Below, in pieces: positions 27,633 to 36,581 of a DNA stretch of 64,000 nucleotides. The position numbers and the translations under genes were made by a program. A model generated the notes under the pieces. It made no database searches, was not told where the DNA came from, and saw only the letters and a program-made list of their open reading frames with translations. Source of the DNA: JADJSS01 sp046329815 (GTDB lineage: Bacteria; Bacteroidota; Bacteroidia; Chitinophagales; JADIYW01); the NCBI GenBank assembly GCA_046329815.1, contig JAXLTY010000003.1:483043-547042 (forward strand), written 5' to 3'. Positions within the stretch are counted from its first letter, which is position 1. Each line of letters opens with the position of its first letter.

Positions 27633-27677
27633 ATTAAGTAAAATGCTATATTTGATAATCAATAAAATGATTATTGG

Positions 27678-28196
27678 ATGTGTAAATATCTTCTTAGTAT
27701 TATAATATGTAGTCTGTTTCTTATATCGTGTAAGAAAGACGATTTCATTATCAATGGAATGAAACCTGTTTACTTACCGAATGATAGTTTGTATGATATT
27801 AAAAATATTACCGTTCAGCCGATTATCAATGCAGGAAATATTTACCTATGGAACAATTATTTGTTCGTGAATGAAATAGGAAAAGGAATACATGTTATTG
27901 ATAAAACAGATCCAACATCAACTACAAAAATTACGTTCATAAAAATTTACGGCAACAAAAATTTTTCTATTTCTGACAGTACTTTATATGCCGACAATGG
28001 AAAAGACCTGATTTCTATTAATATCAAAGATATTCTGCATGTACAGGTTTTAAAAATTGTAAAAGGTGCTATTCGAAATGACAATATTTTTCCGGCGAAT
28101 TTTTCCGGCTGGTTTGAATGTGCAGATTTGAACAAAGGCATTATTATAAATTGGGAAAACACTTCATTAACAAATCCAAAATGTAAAACAGAATAA
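27678..28196 (+). CDS. Short lipoprotein with one LVIVD-like segment
   Basis: 172 residues with a lipoprotein signal (MCKYLLSIIICSLFLISCKK, Cys18). It contains NNYLFVNEIGKGIHVIDKTD, which is one blade of an LVIVD-type beta-propeller. It is too short for a full propeller, and its C-terminus (NPKCKTE) ends abruptly compared with the next gene's product, so it may be a shortened paralogue. It is the first gene of a three-gene operon with 28207 and 28968. Confidence 0.65.
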   Translation: MCKYLLSIIICSLFLISCKKDDFIINGMKPVYLPNDSLYDIKNITVQPIINAGNIYLWNNYLFVNEIGKGIHVIDKTDPTSTTKITFIKIYGNKNFSISDSTLYADNGKDLISINIKDILHVQVLKIVKGAIRNDNIFPANFSGWFECADLNKGIIINWENTSLTNPKCKTE

Positions 28197-28206
28197 AAAT
28201 AAACAG

Positions 28207-28968
28207 ATGAAAAAATTGAGTTTAAAAATCAGTAGCATAATGATTGTTATCCTGTTATGCTTTACTGCCTGTGAAAAAGACACCAACTCGCGCAAAACCA
28301 ACGAACAAGGAAAATCGGGTTCCATTACGCGCTTCGCTATTGTCGGTCATTATCTGTATTCACTGAGCAATAACGAAATAGTTGTTTTTGATATTCGCAA
28401 CAATAACAATCCTGTAAAAATAAACAGCGTGAAAGTAGCATATAACATCGAAACTATTTTCAGCTACATCGGTAAGTTATACATCGGCGCTACTGACGGC
28501 ATTTATATTGTCGATATTAGCAATCCAACTATTCCGGTAATACAGGCAAAAGAATCGCATCAGGTTGGCTGCGATCCGGTAGTCGTAAAAAATACAATTG
28601 CTTATTCAACCGTAAGACAAGGCACCGGTTGCAGTGGCGCATATATACCGCAAAGTTTATTGCTGGTCATCAATGTTGCCGATGCTTACAATCCATATAC
28701 AATATCAACTATTCAAATGGCATCGCCACAGGGTCTTGGCTATGATGGTAATAATCTGTTTGTCTGCGACGGCGCAAATGGCATTGAAATATTTGATATT
28801 TCAAATCCGGCTTCACCAACACCAATTCAAAGCATTGAGTCGGTAAATGCTGTTGATGTAATTACAGATAACGGTTTGTTGATTGTATCAACACCAGACA
28901 GCTATAATTTTTATGATTATACAAACATCAACCACATCATTAAACTTTCTCAAATAGATAAAAACTAA
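28207..28968 (+). CDS. LVIVD-repeat lipoprotein (beta-propeller)
   Basis: 253 residues, lipoprotein signal with Cys at about 21 (ILLCFTACEKD). Repeated blades of the pattern G-x-LY-x-x-x-x-x-x-I-x-I-D-I-S-N-P are visible (VFDIRNNNNPVKI, IYIVDISNPTIPV, IEIFDISNPASPT), characteristic of LVIVD domains. It is anchored to a membrane, probably the outer one. It sits ten bases after the previous gene and overlaps the following gene by one base. Ligand unknown. Confidence 0.8.
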   Translation: MKKLSLKISSIMIVILLCFTACEKDTNSRKTNEQGKSGSITRFAIVGHYLYSLSNNEIVVFDIRNNNNPVKINSVKVAYNIETIFSYIGKLYIGATDGIYIVDISNPTIPVIQAKESHQVGCDPVVVKNTIAYSTVRQGTGCSGAYIPQSLLLVINVADAYNPYTISTIQMASPQGLGYDGNNLFVCDGANGIEIFDISNPASPTPIQSIESVNAVDVITDNGLLIVSTPDSYNFYDYTNINHIIKLSQIDKN

Positions 28969-29669
28969 TGCGAAAAATAATTCTGTTTTTATCTTTATTT
29001 TTTAGTTTAAACGCAATCGCCTTTTCGCAAGACACCGCTGCGCTTAAAATACGCTATCCGCAAGTTTTGGTCAAACTTTCACCAATGGGTTTGTTTCATC
29101 CAATACATTATGTTTCAGCATTGACAGAAATTAGATTTAACCGAAAACATGCGTATGAGTTAGAGTTGGGTTTTATAAATCCTTATACAGGCATTCCTTA
29201 CAGAAATTTATTGGATGATAATGAATTAAAAAGATATGGTTTCAGGATGCTGAATACCTATAAAATCTATCTTTTGCCTGATGTAACAAAACGAAACACA
29301 GTCAGTAGAGTAAACCAGTATCTTGGGTTTGATCTGCAAACCAATATGCACCAAGTAAGAGGCGAAGTGGAATACTGCAGATACAATTGTTCTTACAAGC
29401 AACTATTTGATACTAAAAGGCGTACTATTACACTTGGATTCGGCATTCGGTATGGCTTGTTAATTTATGCTGGAAAACGCAACAAAGGAATTATTGATTT
29501 TTATTCAGGACTTGGATACATTGCTTACAAAAGAAAAACTATTGTTAATCTTCCCGATGATGCAACTCCGATAGATGATGGTTTCAGGTTTATAAGTTTC
29601 AATAATACACAACTTTTACAAACTTTAAATATGATTATTGGTTTGAAATTTGGTTATAAAGCAAGATAG
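28968..29669 (+). CDS. Exported outer-membrane-like protein
   Basis: 233 residues with a signal peptide (MRKIILFLSLFFSLNAIAFSQ). The mature chain has alternating strands and closes with MIIGLKFGYKAR, a barrel-like terminal strand. The gene starts in the overlap TAATG with the LVIVD lipoprotein, so the two are translationally coupled. The three genes may form an outer-membrane complex. Function unknown. Confidence 0.7.
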   Translation: MRKIILFLSLFFSLNAIAFSQDTAALKIRYPQVLVKLSPMGLFHPIHYVSALTEIRFNRKHAYELELGFINPYTGIPYRNLLDDNELKRYGFRMLNTYKIYLLPDVTKRNTVSRVNQYLGFDLQTNMHQVRGEVEYCRYNCSYKQLFDTKRRTITLGFGIRYGLLIYAGKRNKGIIDFYSGLGYIAYKRKTIVNLPDDATPIDDGFRFISFNNTQLLQTLNMIIGLKFGYKAR

Positions 29670-29674
29670 TTTTC

Positions 29675-30109
29675 TTAAATTTTATCTACTCTTTTCTGAT
29701 GGCGACCGCCTTCAAAAGCGGTGGTCAGGAAGGTATGCACCATTTCTTCCGCTTCATCAATCGTAACAAAACGCGCTGGCAGACAAATGATATTGGCATC
29801 ATTATGCAGTCGAGCCAGACTTGCAATATCGTTTTGCCAGCACAAGGCGGCACGGATTTTCTGGTGTTTATTGGCTGTAATGGCCACACCGTTGGCTGAG
29901 CCACAAATCAAAATGCCAAATTCTGTATTACCATTCTCAATTTCCCGAGCAGCAGCGTGCGCATAATCCGGATAATCACAACTCTCTAAACCATGCGTTC
30001 CCACATCAATAAGTTCCACATCATTTTTTGCAAGATAGCTTTTGATGGCCTCTTTGTATTCAAAGCCGGCATGGTCGGAGCCGATAACTATTTTGGATGG
30101 AATGTTCAT
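29675..30109 (-). CDS. rpiB: Ribose 5-phosphate isomerase B
   Basis: 144 residues, the family's usual length. RpiB interconverts ribose 5-phosphate and ribulose 5-phosphate. The motifs are IVIGSDHAGFEYKEAIKSYL at the N-terminus, CDYPDYAHAAAREI, and the active-site GILICGSANGVAITANKHQ. The catalytic Cys-Gly and the Asp/His of GSDHAGF are present. It is cytoplasmic. It is convergent with the LVIVD operon with only five bases between. Confidence 0.95.
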   Translation of the reverse strand: MNIPSKIVIGSDHAGFEYKEAIKSYLAKNDVELIDVGTHGLESCDYPDYAHAAAREIENGNTEFGILICGSANGVAITANKHQKIRAALCWQNDIASLARLHNDANIICLPARFVTIDEAEEMVHTFLTTAFEGGRHQKRVDKI

Positions 30110-30116
30110 AAAACAA

Positions 30117-30147
30117 ATTTAGGATTTAAGATTTAGGATTTAGGATT
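30117..30147. repeat. Short tandem repeat of TTTAGGA-type heptamers
   Basis: Four imperfect seven-base units (ATTTAGG ATTTAAG ATTTAGG ATTTAGG) lie just upstream of rpiB. They could be a slippage-prone tract near its promoter. Confidence 0.6.
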
Positions 30148-30198
30148 TCTGGCAATTAAAATTTGATTTTGTTTTTAAAATTTGTCTAACTTAAACTC

Positions 30199-31485
30199 GT
30201 GAATCAAAACTCACTTCATACCAAAACAGAAGCCCGTGTCTTATTCATAGACATGAACAGTTTTTTTGCAAGTTGCGAACAACAGACCAATTACTGGCTG
30301 CGCGGCAGACCGGTAGCGGTTTGTGTGTACACAGGTAAATACGGTTGTGTGATTGCGCCTTCGATAGAAGCGAAAAAATATGGCATCAAATTGGGCGTTC
30401 GACTGAATGAAGCCATGAAGCTATGTCCTGATCTAGTGCCACTGGAAACCAATCCAGACAAATACAGAACATTCCATGCGCGCATCATGAACATTCTAAA
30501 AAGATATTCGGAGGATGTCATTCCGCGCAGCATTGATGAAGCCGTGGTGGATTTAACGAGTTACAAAAACATCTATCCCGACGTCATTGAAGTGGCGAAG
30601 CAAATCAAGCGGGATATCAATGAGCACGTCGGAGATTACCTGAAATGTTCTATCGGCATTGCTCCGAATGCGTTTCTGGCAAAACTAGCTTCCGACATCC
30701 AGAAACCCGATGGCTTGACGGTCATAAATCCGGAAAACATCGACCGCGTTTTAAAAAAACTGGAACTGACTGACCTTCCCGGTATCGGTAAGGGCATGGC
30801 CAGAAGATTAATTGATGCAGGCATCTACACACCGTATGACTTACGCCATTCCACACCCGAAAAATTAAAAGCAGCCTGCAAAAGCATTGTCGGCCTGCAC
30901 TGGTACCATCGTCTGCATTTTCAGGAAGTGGACATGCAAACGACAGAGGAATACAAGAACATGTCGGCGATGCGTATGGTATCCAAAGAACAGCGCAGGG
31001 ATGTGCAAAACCTGCAGGATATCCTGATGATGCTATGCCTGACGCTGGAGAAACGCATGATGAAAAAACACCTCTTCTGCAAGCGTGTATCCTTTTTCAC
31101 CCGTTATGAAAACGGTGCCTCCCATGAGGACAAATTTCACACCAGCCAGCCACTGCAGGACGGCATGGAACTCTATCACATACTACTGGACAGGCAAAAG
31201 GCATTTGAACAGAAAAACAAGCTGCAGCAACCCGTCATCAATCAGGATACCACCAGCATCGGTGTGGTCATCGGAGATTTTATTGATGAAGATGTCATGC
31301 AATTAAATATCTTCGACAACTCGCATATGAAAACCAACAAACTTCGCAAAACAGTATATGATATAAAGAATAAATATGGAAACAAAACCATCAAGAGAGT
31401 TTCTGAACTGAGAGATGAGGACGTAGTGGACGATGTCATCGGTTTTGGCAACATAAAAGATGTAAACAGTGGTGAGTACGGTTGA
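30199..31485 (+). CDS. Y-family DNA polymerase (DinB/UmuC type)
   Basis: 428 residues from a GTG start. This is a translesion DNA polymerase. The palm carries VLFIDMNSFFASCEQQ (catalytic Asp18) and IPRSIDEAVVDL, the SIDEA motif with the second catalytic acidic pair. The thumb is a HhH-like LTDLPGIGKGMARRL, and the little-finger domain follows. The FIDMNSFFASCEQ form is closer to UmuC than to DinB. No umuD or lexA-like gene adjoins. The codon use is richer in G+C than that of genes to its left, marking the left side of a compositionally distinct stretch. Confidence 0.88.
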   Translation: MNQNSLHTKTEARVLFIDMNSFFASCEQQTNYWLRGRPVAVCVYTGKYGCVIAPSIEAKKYGIKLGVRLNEAMKLCPDLVPLETNPDKYRTFHARIMNILKRYSEDVIPRSIDEAVVDLTSYKNIYPDVIEVAKQIKRDINEHVGDYLKCSIGIAPNAFLAKLASDIQKPDGLTVINPENIDRVLKKLELTDLPGIGKGMARRLIDAGIYTPYDLRHSTPEKLKAACKSIVGLHWYHRLHFQEVDMQTTEEYKNMSAMRMVSKEQRRDVQNLQDILMMLCLTLEKRMMKKHLFCKRVSFFTRYENGASHEDKFHTSQPLQDGMELYHILLDRQKAFEQKNKLQQPVINQDTTSIGVVIGDFIDEDVMQLNIFDNSHMKTNKLRKTVYDIKNKYGNKTIKRVSELRDEDVVDDVIGFGNIKDVNSGEYG

Positions 31486-31551
31486 TAAAAAATATCGGAA
31501 TGCGGCTCCATTATTTAAAAAATAGACTACCTTTAATTAAATTTTATTAAC

Positions 31552-31884
31552 ATGGGAAAATTTGTAATCAAAACACAGAAAGACGGACAATTCGTATTTC
31601 GTCTCTTAGCAGGAAATGGACAGGAAATCTTACGCAGTGAAGCGTACACCACCAAACCTGCCTGTTTGAACGGCATCAACTCAGTAAAAACAAATGCAGG
31701 AGATGACAGCAAGTACGACAGAAAGGTTTCGACAAACGGAAAACCGTATTTCAACCTGAAAGCCGGAAACGGACAGATTATCGGCACCAGCGAATTGTAC
31801 GAGAGCGAAGCCGGCAGGGACAATGGTATTGAAAGCGTAAAGAGCAATGCTCCGGATGCACCAACAGAAGATACTACCGCATAG
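31552..31884 (+). CDS. DUF1508 (YegP-like) protein
   Basis: 110 residues made of two tandem copies of the 50-residue DUF1508 domain. The first has GKFVIKTQKDGQFVFRLLAG followed by a SEAYT segment, and the second has YFNLKAGNGQIIGTSELY. Each ends GI-x-SVK-x-NA. The family is small, cytoplasmic and of uncertain role, often linked to stress. It follows the polymerase by 66 bases and is closed by a terminator. Confidence 0.88.
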   Translation: MGKFVIKTQKDGQFVFRLLAGNGQEILRSEAYTTKPACLNGINSVKTNAGDDSKYDRKVSTNGKPYFNLKAGNGQIIGTSELYESEAGRDNGIESVKSNAPDAPTEDTTA

Positions 31885-31910
31885 GATTTATTCCCTATCA
31901 GACATTTCAG

Positions 31911-31934
31911 GGCTTGCCGTTGCAAGCCTTTTTT
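31911..31934 (+). terminator. Rho-independent terminator after the DUF1508 gene
   Basis: A 7-bp GC-rich stem (31911-31917 with 31922-31928), a 4-base loop and a run of six T. The convergent minus-strand gene ends inside its tail. Confidence 0.8.
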
Positions 31935-33150
31935 ATTTTTGCTTCTGTGACTGTGAAAGCAGCAGCAATGATATGCCTGAAAACATCAGCAGTGCCATGC
32001 ACAAGAGCAGTTCATTTGCATAAGGAATGCTATTATAGCTGAAAGAGGCAATCCCCTGCAACATCAGCACCAACTCATTCAGAAAAATACCGGTCGAAAA
32101 AGCTACGAGGCCATATTTCGCAAGCATTCTTACCTGAACGATATGGAGGGAAAAAATATAACCCAGCAAAAACATTGTAATGACACCCAATAGGACCAGA
32201 TGCAGATAAGCGATAACGATGGAACGAAAACCAAAGGCAAGCTGACTTAATGCCGGAATGGTAGAACCAAGCTGCAACAGCAGTTTTATGGTTAATGCCA
32301 TTGCACTTAGCCCCATCAGCCACCTCCCCTCTTTCGAAATGCTTTCTGTCAGCAATACTCTGTGGGTAAACAATATCCTGATAAAGATACCCCATGCAAG
32401 CACTTGTGCAAATGCGGCAAACACCACCAGGATATACATCCAGGTGGGCAATGCCATCCATAATGTGGACAGAAAATAAGCAGGGATGCTTGCTAATGCA
32501 AACAGATGAAATACCGTACGGAGCCTTGTGTTTTCTAAAATGCCGGAAGGCAGCAATGTATGCAGCAAACCCATACAGGCAAAGAAAAACCAGCCGTTGT
32601 ATTGGAAGTGCAGATAAAAATAAACAGCCGCCAGATACCAGTCCTGGTGAATCATCTTGTTTGCCATCATAAACGCCAGTGCAAAAGTGCCTGCAGATGA
32701 GAATACAGCCGACAATAACGCTGCTTTGAGCCAAAGATGGGCAATATCATCCTTATTTATTCCATTCAGATCTTTCCAGTACCGGATTGCAAAGGCGTAT
32801 GATGTAAAGACTGAGAGCGTAGAGAATGTGATGGAAACGGCGCCATAACCCTGAATTGGAAAAGCAATCAGCATGCCATAGGCCGTTACAAGATTCGCGA
32901 GCAGCAACCACTTATAACGGACAAATTCATCGCGTCTGTTTGCACGGGACAAATAGACCAGCATCAGCACCATCAAGGTTTGTGTAATCCAGCCGGCAAA
33001 TGCAAAATGCGAATGTCCATGCAGCAGGTGTTTCTGATCGACGAACGGAAGTGAATATAATATCTTGTATCGTAGCACCACGCCGATGGAAGCCACCAAC
33101 AACAGGTTGAAGATAGAGATCCTAAGGTAACGTTTGAAAGAAATATCCAT
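31933..33150 (-). CDS. Haem-copper-oxidase subunit I-like membrane protein of the nos region
   Basis: 405 residues, about 11-12 membrane helices. Three segments look like haem-ligand helices of the cbb3/NorB branch: HLLHGHSHFAFAGW (His41/44/46/48), YLHFQYNGWFFFACMG and YLHLVLLGVITMFLLG. A complete set of CuB ligands and proton-channel residues is not evident, so it is more likely a haem-binding relative than a full terminal oxidase; an NnrS-like role in NO handling is an alternative. It is co-oriented with the Crp/Fnr gene upstream, and a perfect FNR-type box lies 67-78 bases before its ATG. Confidence 0.6.
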   Translation of the reverse strand: MDISFKRYLRISIFNLLLVASIGVVLRYKILYSLPFVDQKHLLHGHSHFAFAGWITQTLMVLMLVYLSRANRRDEFVRYKWLLLANLVTAYGMLIAFPIQGYGAVSITFSTLSVFTSYAFAIRYWKDLNGINKDDIAHLWLKAALLSAVFSSAGTFALAFMMANKMIHQDWYLAAVYFYLHFQYNGWFFFACMGLLHTLLPSGILENTRLRTVFHLFALASIPAYFLSTLWMALPTWMYILVVFAAFAQVLAWGIFIRILFTHRVLLTESISKEGRWLMGLSAMALTIKLLLQLGSTIPALSQLAFGFRSIVIAYLHLVLLGVITMFLLGYIFSLHIVQVRMLAKYGLVAFSTGIFLNELVLMLQGIASFSYNSIPYANELLLCMALLMFSGISLLLLSQSQKQK

Positions 33151-33200
33151 TTTGCAGATTAGAGGCGATGTTTAAAAATCAACTGCAAAAATACAGGACA

Positions 33201-33830
33201 CTATATGAATGATTTATGATTTGAATCATTATTCATCAGATACACCTTTCCTTTATTGATGGTAAGCATTCCTTTTTCACATAGCTTCTTAATGGTTCTG
33301 ATAACCGTTTCCACCCTCAAACCCGTCATACCGGCGAGTTGCTGTCTGGTAAAGTTTATCCGGAATGGTTCGTTGACGGAATGATGATATTTCTCTTTAT
33401 AGAAGTTGAGCAGAGAGATGATCTGCTGCTCGGGATTATGACAGGCAAGCTCCTTTAAAATGAAAAATTTATAGCGCACCCTTTGTGCTAGCAAGCGAGA
33501 GAATGCCATATGTAAATCGTAGTTATCCTTTAGCAACTGGAGAAATGTTGTCTTAGGCAACTGGATGATTATGGAATCACATTCCGCCATAGAATTGGCT
33601 GCATAGGCTTCATCATCAAACAACGGCAACTCTCCGAAACACTCACCGGGCATTATAATGGACTGGATAAAAACCTTTCCTTCCGCATCATAGTTCACCC
33701 AGCTTACCTTCCCTTCCACCAGCTGATAATAAAAATTGCACTTCGCCCCTTCAGAGAAAATGAAATCGCCTTTTTTTATCTTTTTATAGACGGCACCTCT
33801 TGAAAGCAGTATATCTTCATTTACCATCAT
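33201..33830 (-). CDS. Crp/Fnr-family regulator, probable nitrogen-oxide/oxygen sensor of the nos cluster
   Basis: About 210 residues from the ATG at 33830 (MMVNEDILLSRGAVY). An upstream in-frame extension is hydrophobic and lacks family similarity. It has an N-terminal cyclic-nucleotide-binding-like barrel (GDFIFSEGAKCNFYYQLVEG, then MPGECFGELPLFDDEAYAA) and a C-terminal winged HTH (FTRQQLAGMTGLRVETVIRT). No FNR-type Cys cluster is visible at the N-terminus, so a haem- or NO-responsive DNR-like mode is more likely than an Fe-S one (inference). It is divergent from the cytochrome c-nosZ operon with a palindromic box between. Confidence 0.88.
   Translation of the reverse strand: MMVNEDILLSRGAVYKKIKKGDFIFSEGAKCNFYYQLVEGKVSWVNYDAEGKVFIQSIIMPGECFGELPLFDDEAYAANSMAECDSIIIQLPKTTFLQLLKDNYDLHMAFSRLLAQRVRYKFFILKELACHNPEQQIISLLNFYKEKYHHSVNEPFRINFTRQQLAGMTGLRVETVIRTIKKLCEKGMLTINKGKVYLMNNDSNHKSFI
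33217..33228 (-). promoter_or_regulatory. FNR/DNR-type box before the haem-copper-like gene
   Basis: TGAT-TTGA-ATCA, a perfect dyad of the FNR/DNR class, lies inside the last codons of the Crp/Fnr gene. It is placed to control the downstream membrane-protein gene (ATG at 33150). Confidence 0.6.
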
Positions 33831-33904
33831 GACATTAAGAAAAATTGCAATGTAATTTAATCCAAATATCACACAAATGCCGTTAATATTAAACAACCTA
33901 AATA

Positions 33905-33916
33905 TGATTTATATCA
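33905..33916. promoter_or_regulatory. FNR/DNR-type box between the Crp/Fnr gene and the nos operon
   Basis: TGAT-TTAT-ATCA is a perfect dyad within the divergent intergenic region, 75 bases from the regulator ATG (33830) and about 120 from the cytochrome c ATG (34038). It is placed to control both directions. Confidence 0.65.
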
Positions 33917-34037
33917 TGTTTTGAATTTTTCTACCATCTAAATCCATTGGAAAAACAAGCCTTTTCGAGCTATTATGACTGCAATCATAAATCTTTAAAA
34001 GTTATCTGTATAACCTTGCAGCATAAAATCAATTCAA

Positions 34038-34535
34038 ATGAAAAAGTTATTAATTATCCTAAGCATCTCTTCTTTAGCCGCATTCTTTACAGGATGCAAT
34101 TCGAATCCGTCCAAAGAGGACTTCAGCACCAAAGAAGAAACCACAGAAACTCCGGCAGCCACCACGACGGAAAATGGCAACCCTTCTTATGACCCGAAAA
34201 GAGGAGAAGGTAAATTTACAAAAGTGGAACTGGGTGCCACACTGGATGCCGCTATGGCCACTTCCGGTGAGAAGGTGTATGGGGTAAAATGTTCTTCCTG
34301 CCACAAGACCACGGATGAGAAACTGGTGGGCCCCGGATGGAAAGGCGTAACCACACGTCGTACCCCGGAATGGATCATGAATTTCATCACCAATACGGAT
34401 GCCATGATTGATAAGGATCCTGCCGCACAGGCACAACTGGAAATCTGTCTGGTAAGAATGCCGAACCAGAGTTTATCTGATGATGATGCAAGACATCTGC
34501 TTGAATTTATGCGCAAAAACGATGGCGTTAAATAA
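34038..34535 (+). CDS. Cytochrome c lipoprotein, likely electron donor to NosZ
   Basis: 165 residues with a lipoprotein signal (lipid Cys20, FFTGC). A linker rich in Thr/Glu/Pro leads to one class I cytochrome c domain with the haem motif CSSCH (Cys85, Cys88, His89) and a probable distal Met in LVRMPNQSL. It precedes nosZ by 30 bases, as in many clade II nos clusters of Bacteroidota. The likely role is to pass electrons to the CuA site of NosZ in the periplasm. The FNR-type box lies upstream. Confidence 0.9.
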   Translation: MKKLLIILSISSLAAFFTGCNSNPSKEDFSTKEETTETPAATTTENGNPSYDPKRGEGKFTKVELGATLDAAMATSGEKVYGVKCSSCHKTTDEKLVGPGWKGVTTRRTPEWIMNFITNTDAMIDKDPAAQAQLEICLVRMPNQSLSDDDARHLLEFMRKNDGVK

Positions 34536-34565
34536 AATAATTTGAATACACACTAAATCTAAGAA

Positions 34566-36557
34566 ATGAAAAAGATAAATCTAAATATGGCAGTATGCAT
34601 CGCTATCATCACAGCGATGGCCATGACAGCCTGCAAACCAAAGAACATCGGCAATGCGGTAAGTGCTGATGCTGCTGCAAAAGCATATGTGGCGCCCGGC
34701 AAATACGATGCTTTCTACAATTTTGTGAGTGGCGGATTCAGCGGGCAGATGAGTGTATACGGCTTACCGAGCGGACGTTTATTAAGAGTGATTCCGGTAT
34801 TCTCCGTGGACCCCGAAAAAGGCTGGGGGTACAGCGAAGAGACCAAACCTATGTTAAACACTTCTCATGGTTTTGTGCCTTGGGATGACCTGCACCATAC
34901 AGAGTTATCACAAACCAATGGTGAAATCGACGGACGCTGGATCTTCGGCAATGCCAACAATACGCCGCGTGTGGCTCGTATCGATTTGAAAACATTCCGC
35001 ACGGCAGAAATCATCGAGTTGCCAAACAGTGCCGGCAACCACTCTTCTCCTTTCATCACCGAAAATACTGAATATGTGGTGGCAGGTACTCGCTTCAGTG
35101 TTCCACCGGATAACGCAAACGGAGATATTCCAATCAACACCTACAAGCAAAACTTTAAAGGCTACTTAAGCTTCATCAGCGTGGGCAAAGAAGATGGTAA
35201 AATGGATATCGCATTCCAGATTGAATGTCCGGGTGTGAATTTTGACTTAAGCCATGCAGGCAAAGGAAAATCGCACGGATGGTTCTTCTTCTCTTGTTAC
35301 AATACAGAACAGGCCAACACCATGTTAGAGGTGAATGCATCTCAAAAAGACAAAGACTTCATCATGGCGGTGAACTGGAAAAAAGCGGAAGAATACCTGA
35401 AAGCGGGTAAAGGCAAAAAAGTTCCTGCAAAATATGCTCACAACACCTACAGCGACAAAACACACAGTGCCACTTCTGAAATCAAGTCAGAGGTAACGGT
35501 GTTAAGCGCCAAAGAACTGAAAGATATCTGCTATTTCATTCCTTGTCCGAAATCACCACACGGTTGCGATGTGGATCCAACAGGTGAATACATCGTAGGC
35601 AGCGGTAAATTGGCTGCATTGATTCCGGTCTTCAGTTTTGACAAATTACAAAAAGCCATCGCTGCTAAGGACTTCGCAGGAGACTTCGATGGTATCCCTG
35701 TCGTCAAATATGAATCCGCCTTATATGGTGAAGTACAGAAACCGGGCTTGGGACCTCTGCATACGGAATTTGACGGAAACGGAAATGCCTACACCTCTTT
35801 CTTCGTTTCTTCAGAAGTGGTAAAATGGAACATCAAGGACTTGAAAGTGATAGACCGCGTTCCGACTTATTACTCTGTAGGCCACTTATGTGTACCGGGC
35901 GGAGACAGCAAGAAACCGTCTCCGAAATACCTGATTGCGTATAACAAGATTACCAAAGACAGATACCTTCCAACTGGTCCTGAATTGTCTCAAAGTGCTC
36001 AATTGTATGATATCAGCGGAGATAAGATGCAACTGATTCTCGACTTCCCGACCATCGGTGAACCACACTATGCACAGGCTGTACCGGCGGAAGTGATCAA
36101 AGGAAATTCAGTAAAAATATTCAAGATTGAAGAAAACGGAAATCCTTATGCTTCTAAAGGAGAAGGGGCATCCAAAGTAGTAAGAGAAGGTAATAAGGTA
36201 CATGTATACATGACCTCTATCCGCTCTCACTTCTCACCGGACAACATTGAAGGTATCAGAATGGGCGACGAAGTTTACTTCCATGTAACCAACTTAGAAC
36301 AAGACTGGGACGTACCTCATGGCTTTGCCGTAAAAGGCGCCAACAATGGTGAGTTGCTCATCATGCCGGGAGAAACACAAACGCTGAAATGGGTACCGGA
36401 CAGAGTGGGCATGTTCCCGATGTATTGTACCGATTTCTGCAGTGCGTTACATCAGGAAATGCAGGGATACGTGAGAGTATCACCGGCAGGCAGCAGCGTT
36501 CCCCTCACCTTCAGTACGGGCAAAAATCTACCTGCAGCCACTCCGGAAACAAAATAA
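34566..36557 (+). CDS. nosZ: Nitrous-oxide reductase, clade II-type lipoprotein
   Basis: 663 residues. NosZ reduces N2O to N2 at a tetranuclear copper-sulphide centre (CuZ), receiving electrons through CuA. The N-terminus is a Sec/lipoprotein signal (TAC, Cys23), not the twin-arginine signal of clade I; this supports clade II. CuZ histidine motifs include DDLHHTEL (His110-111), DLSHAGKGKSHGW and SPHGCDVDP. The C-terminal cupredoxin has the CuA set MYCTDFCSALHQEMQG (Cys621, Cys625, His629, Met632). All key ligands seem intact. It is followed by a hairpin terminator or attenuator before the accessory genes. No nitrite or NO reductase is in view. Confidence 0.97.
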   Translation: MKKINLNMAVCIAIITAMAMTACKPKNIGNAVSADAAAKAYVAPGKYDAFYNFVSGGFSGQMSVYGLPSGRLLRVIPVFSVDPEKGWGYSEETKPMLNTSHGFVPWDDLHHTELSQTNGEIDGRWIFGNANNTPRVARIDLKTFRTAEIIELPNSAGNHSSPFITENTEYVVAGTRFSVPPDNANGDIPINTYKQNFKGYLSFISVGKEDGKMDIAFQIECPGVNFDLSHAGKGKSHGWFFFSCYNTEQANTMLEVNASQKDKDFIMAVNWKKAEEYLKAGKGKKVPAKYAHNTYSDKTHSATSEIKSEVTVLSAKELKDICYFIPCPKSPHGCDVDPTGEYIVGSGKLAALIPVFSFDKLQKAIAAKDFAGDFDGIPVVKYESALYGEVQKPGLGPLHTEFDGNGNAYTSFFVSSEVVKWNIKDLKVIDRVPTYYSVGHLCVPGGDSKKPSPKYLIAYNKITKDRYLPTGPELSQSAQLYDISGDKMQLILDFPTIGEPHYAQAVPAEVIKGNSVKIFKIEENGNPYASKGEGASKVVREGNKVHVYMTSIRSHFSPDNIEGIRMGDEVYFHVTNLEQDWDVPHGFAVKGANNGELLIMPGETQTLKWVPDRVGMFPMYCTDFCSALHQEMQGYVRVSPAGSSVPLTFSTGKNLPAATPETK

Positions 36558-36581
36558 TAACTCTTGTTTGATCCTTAATAG

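Noticed and set aside
30199..31884. UmuDC-type SOS operon
   Set aside because: The gene after the polymerase is a DUF1508 protein, and no umuD or LexA-like box was seen.
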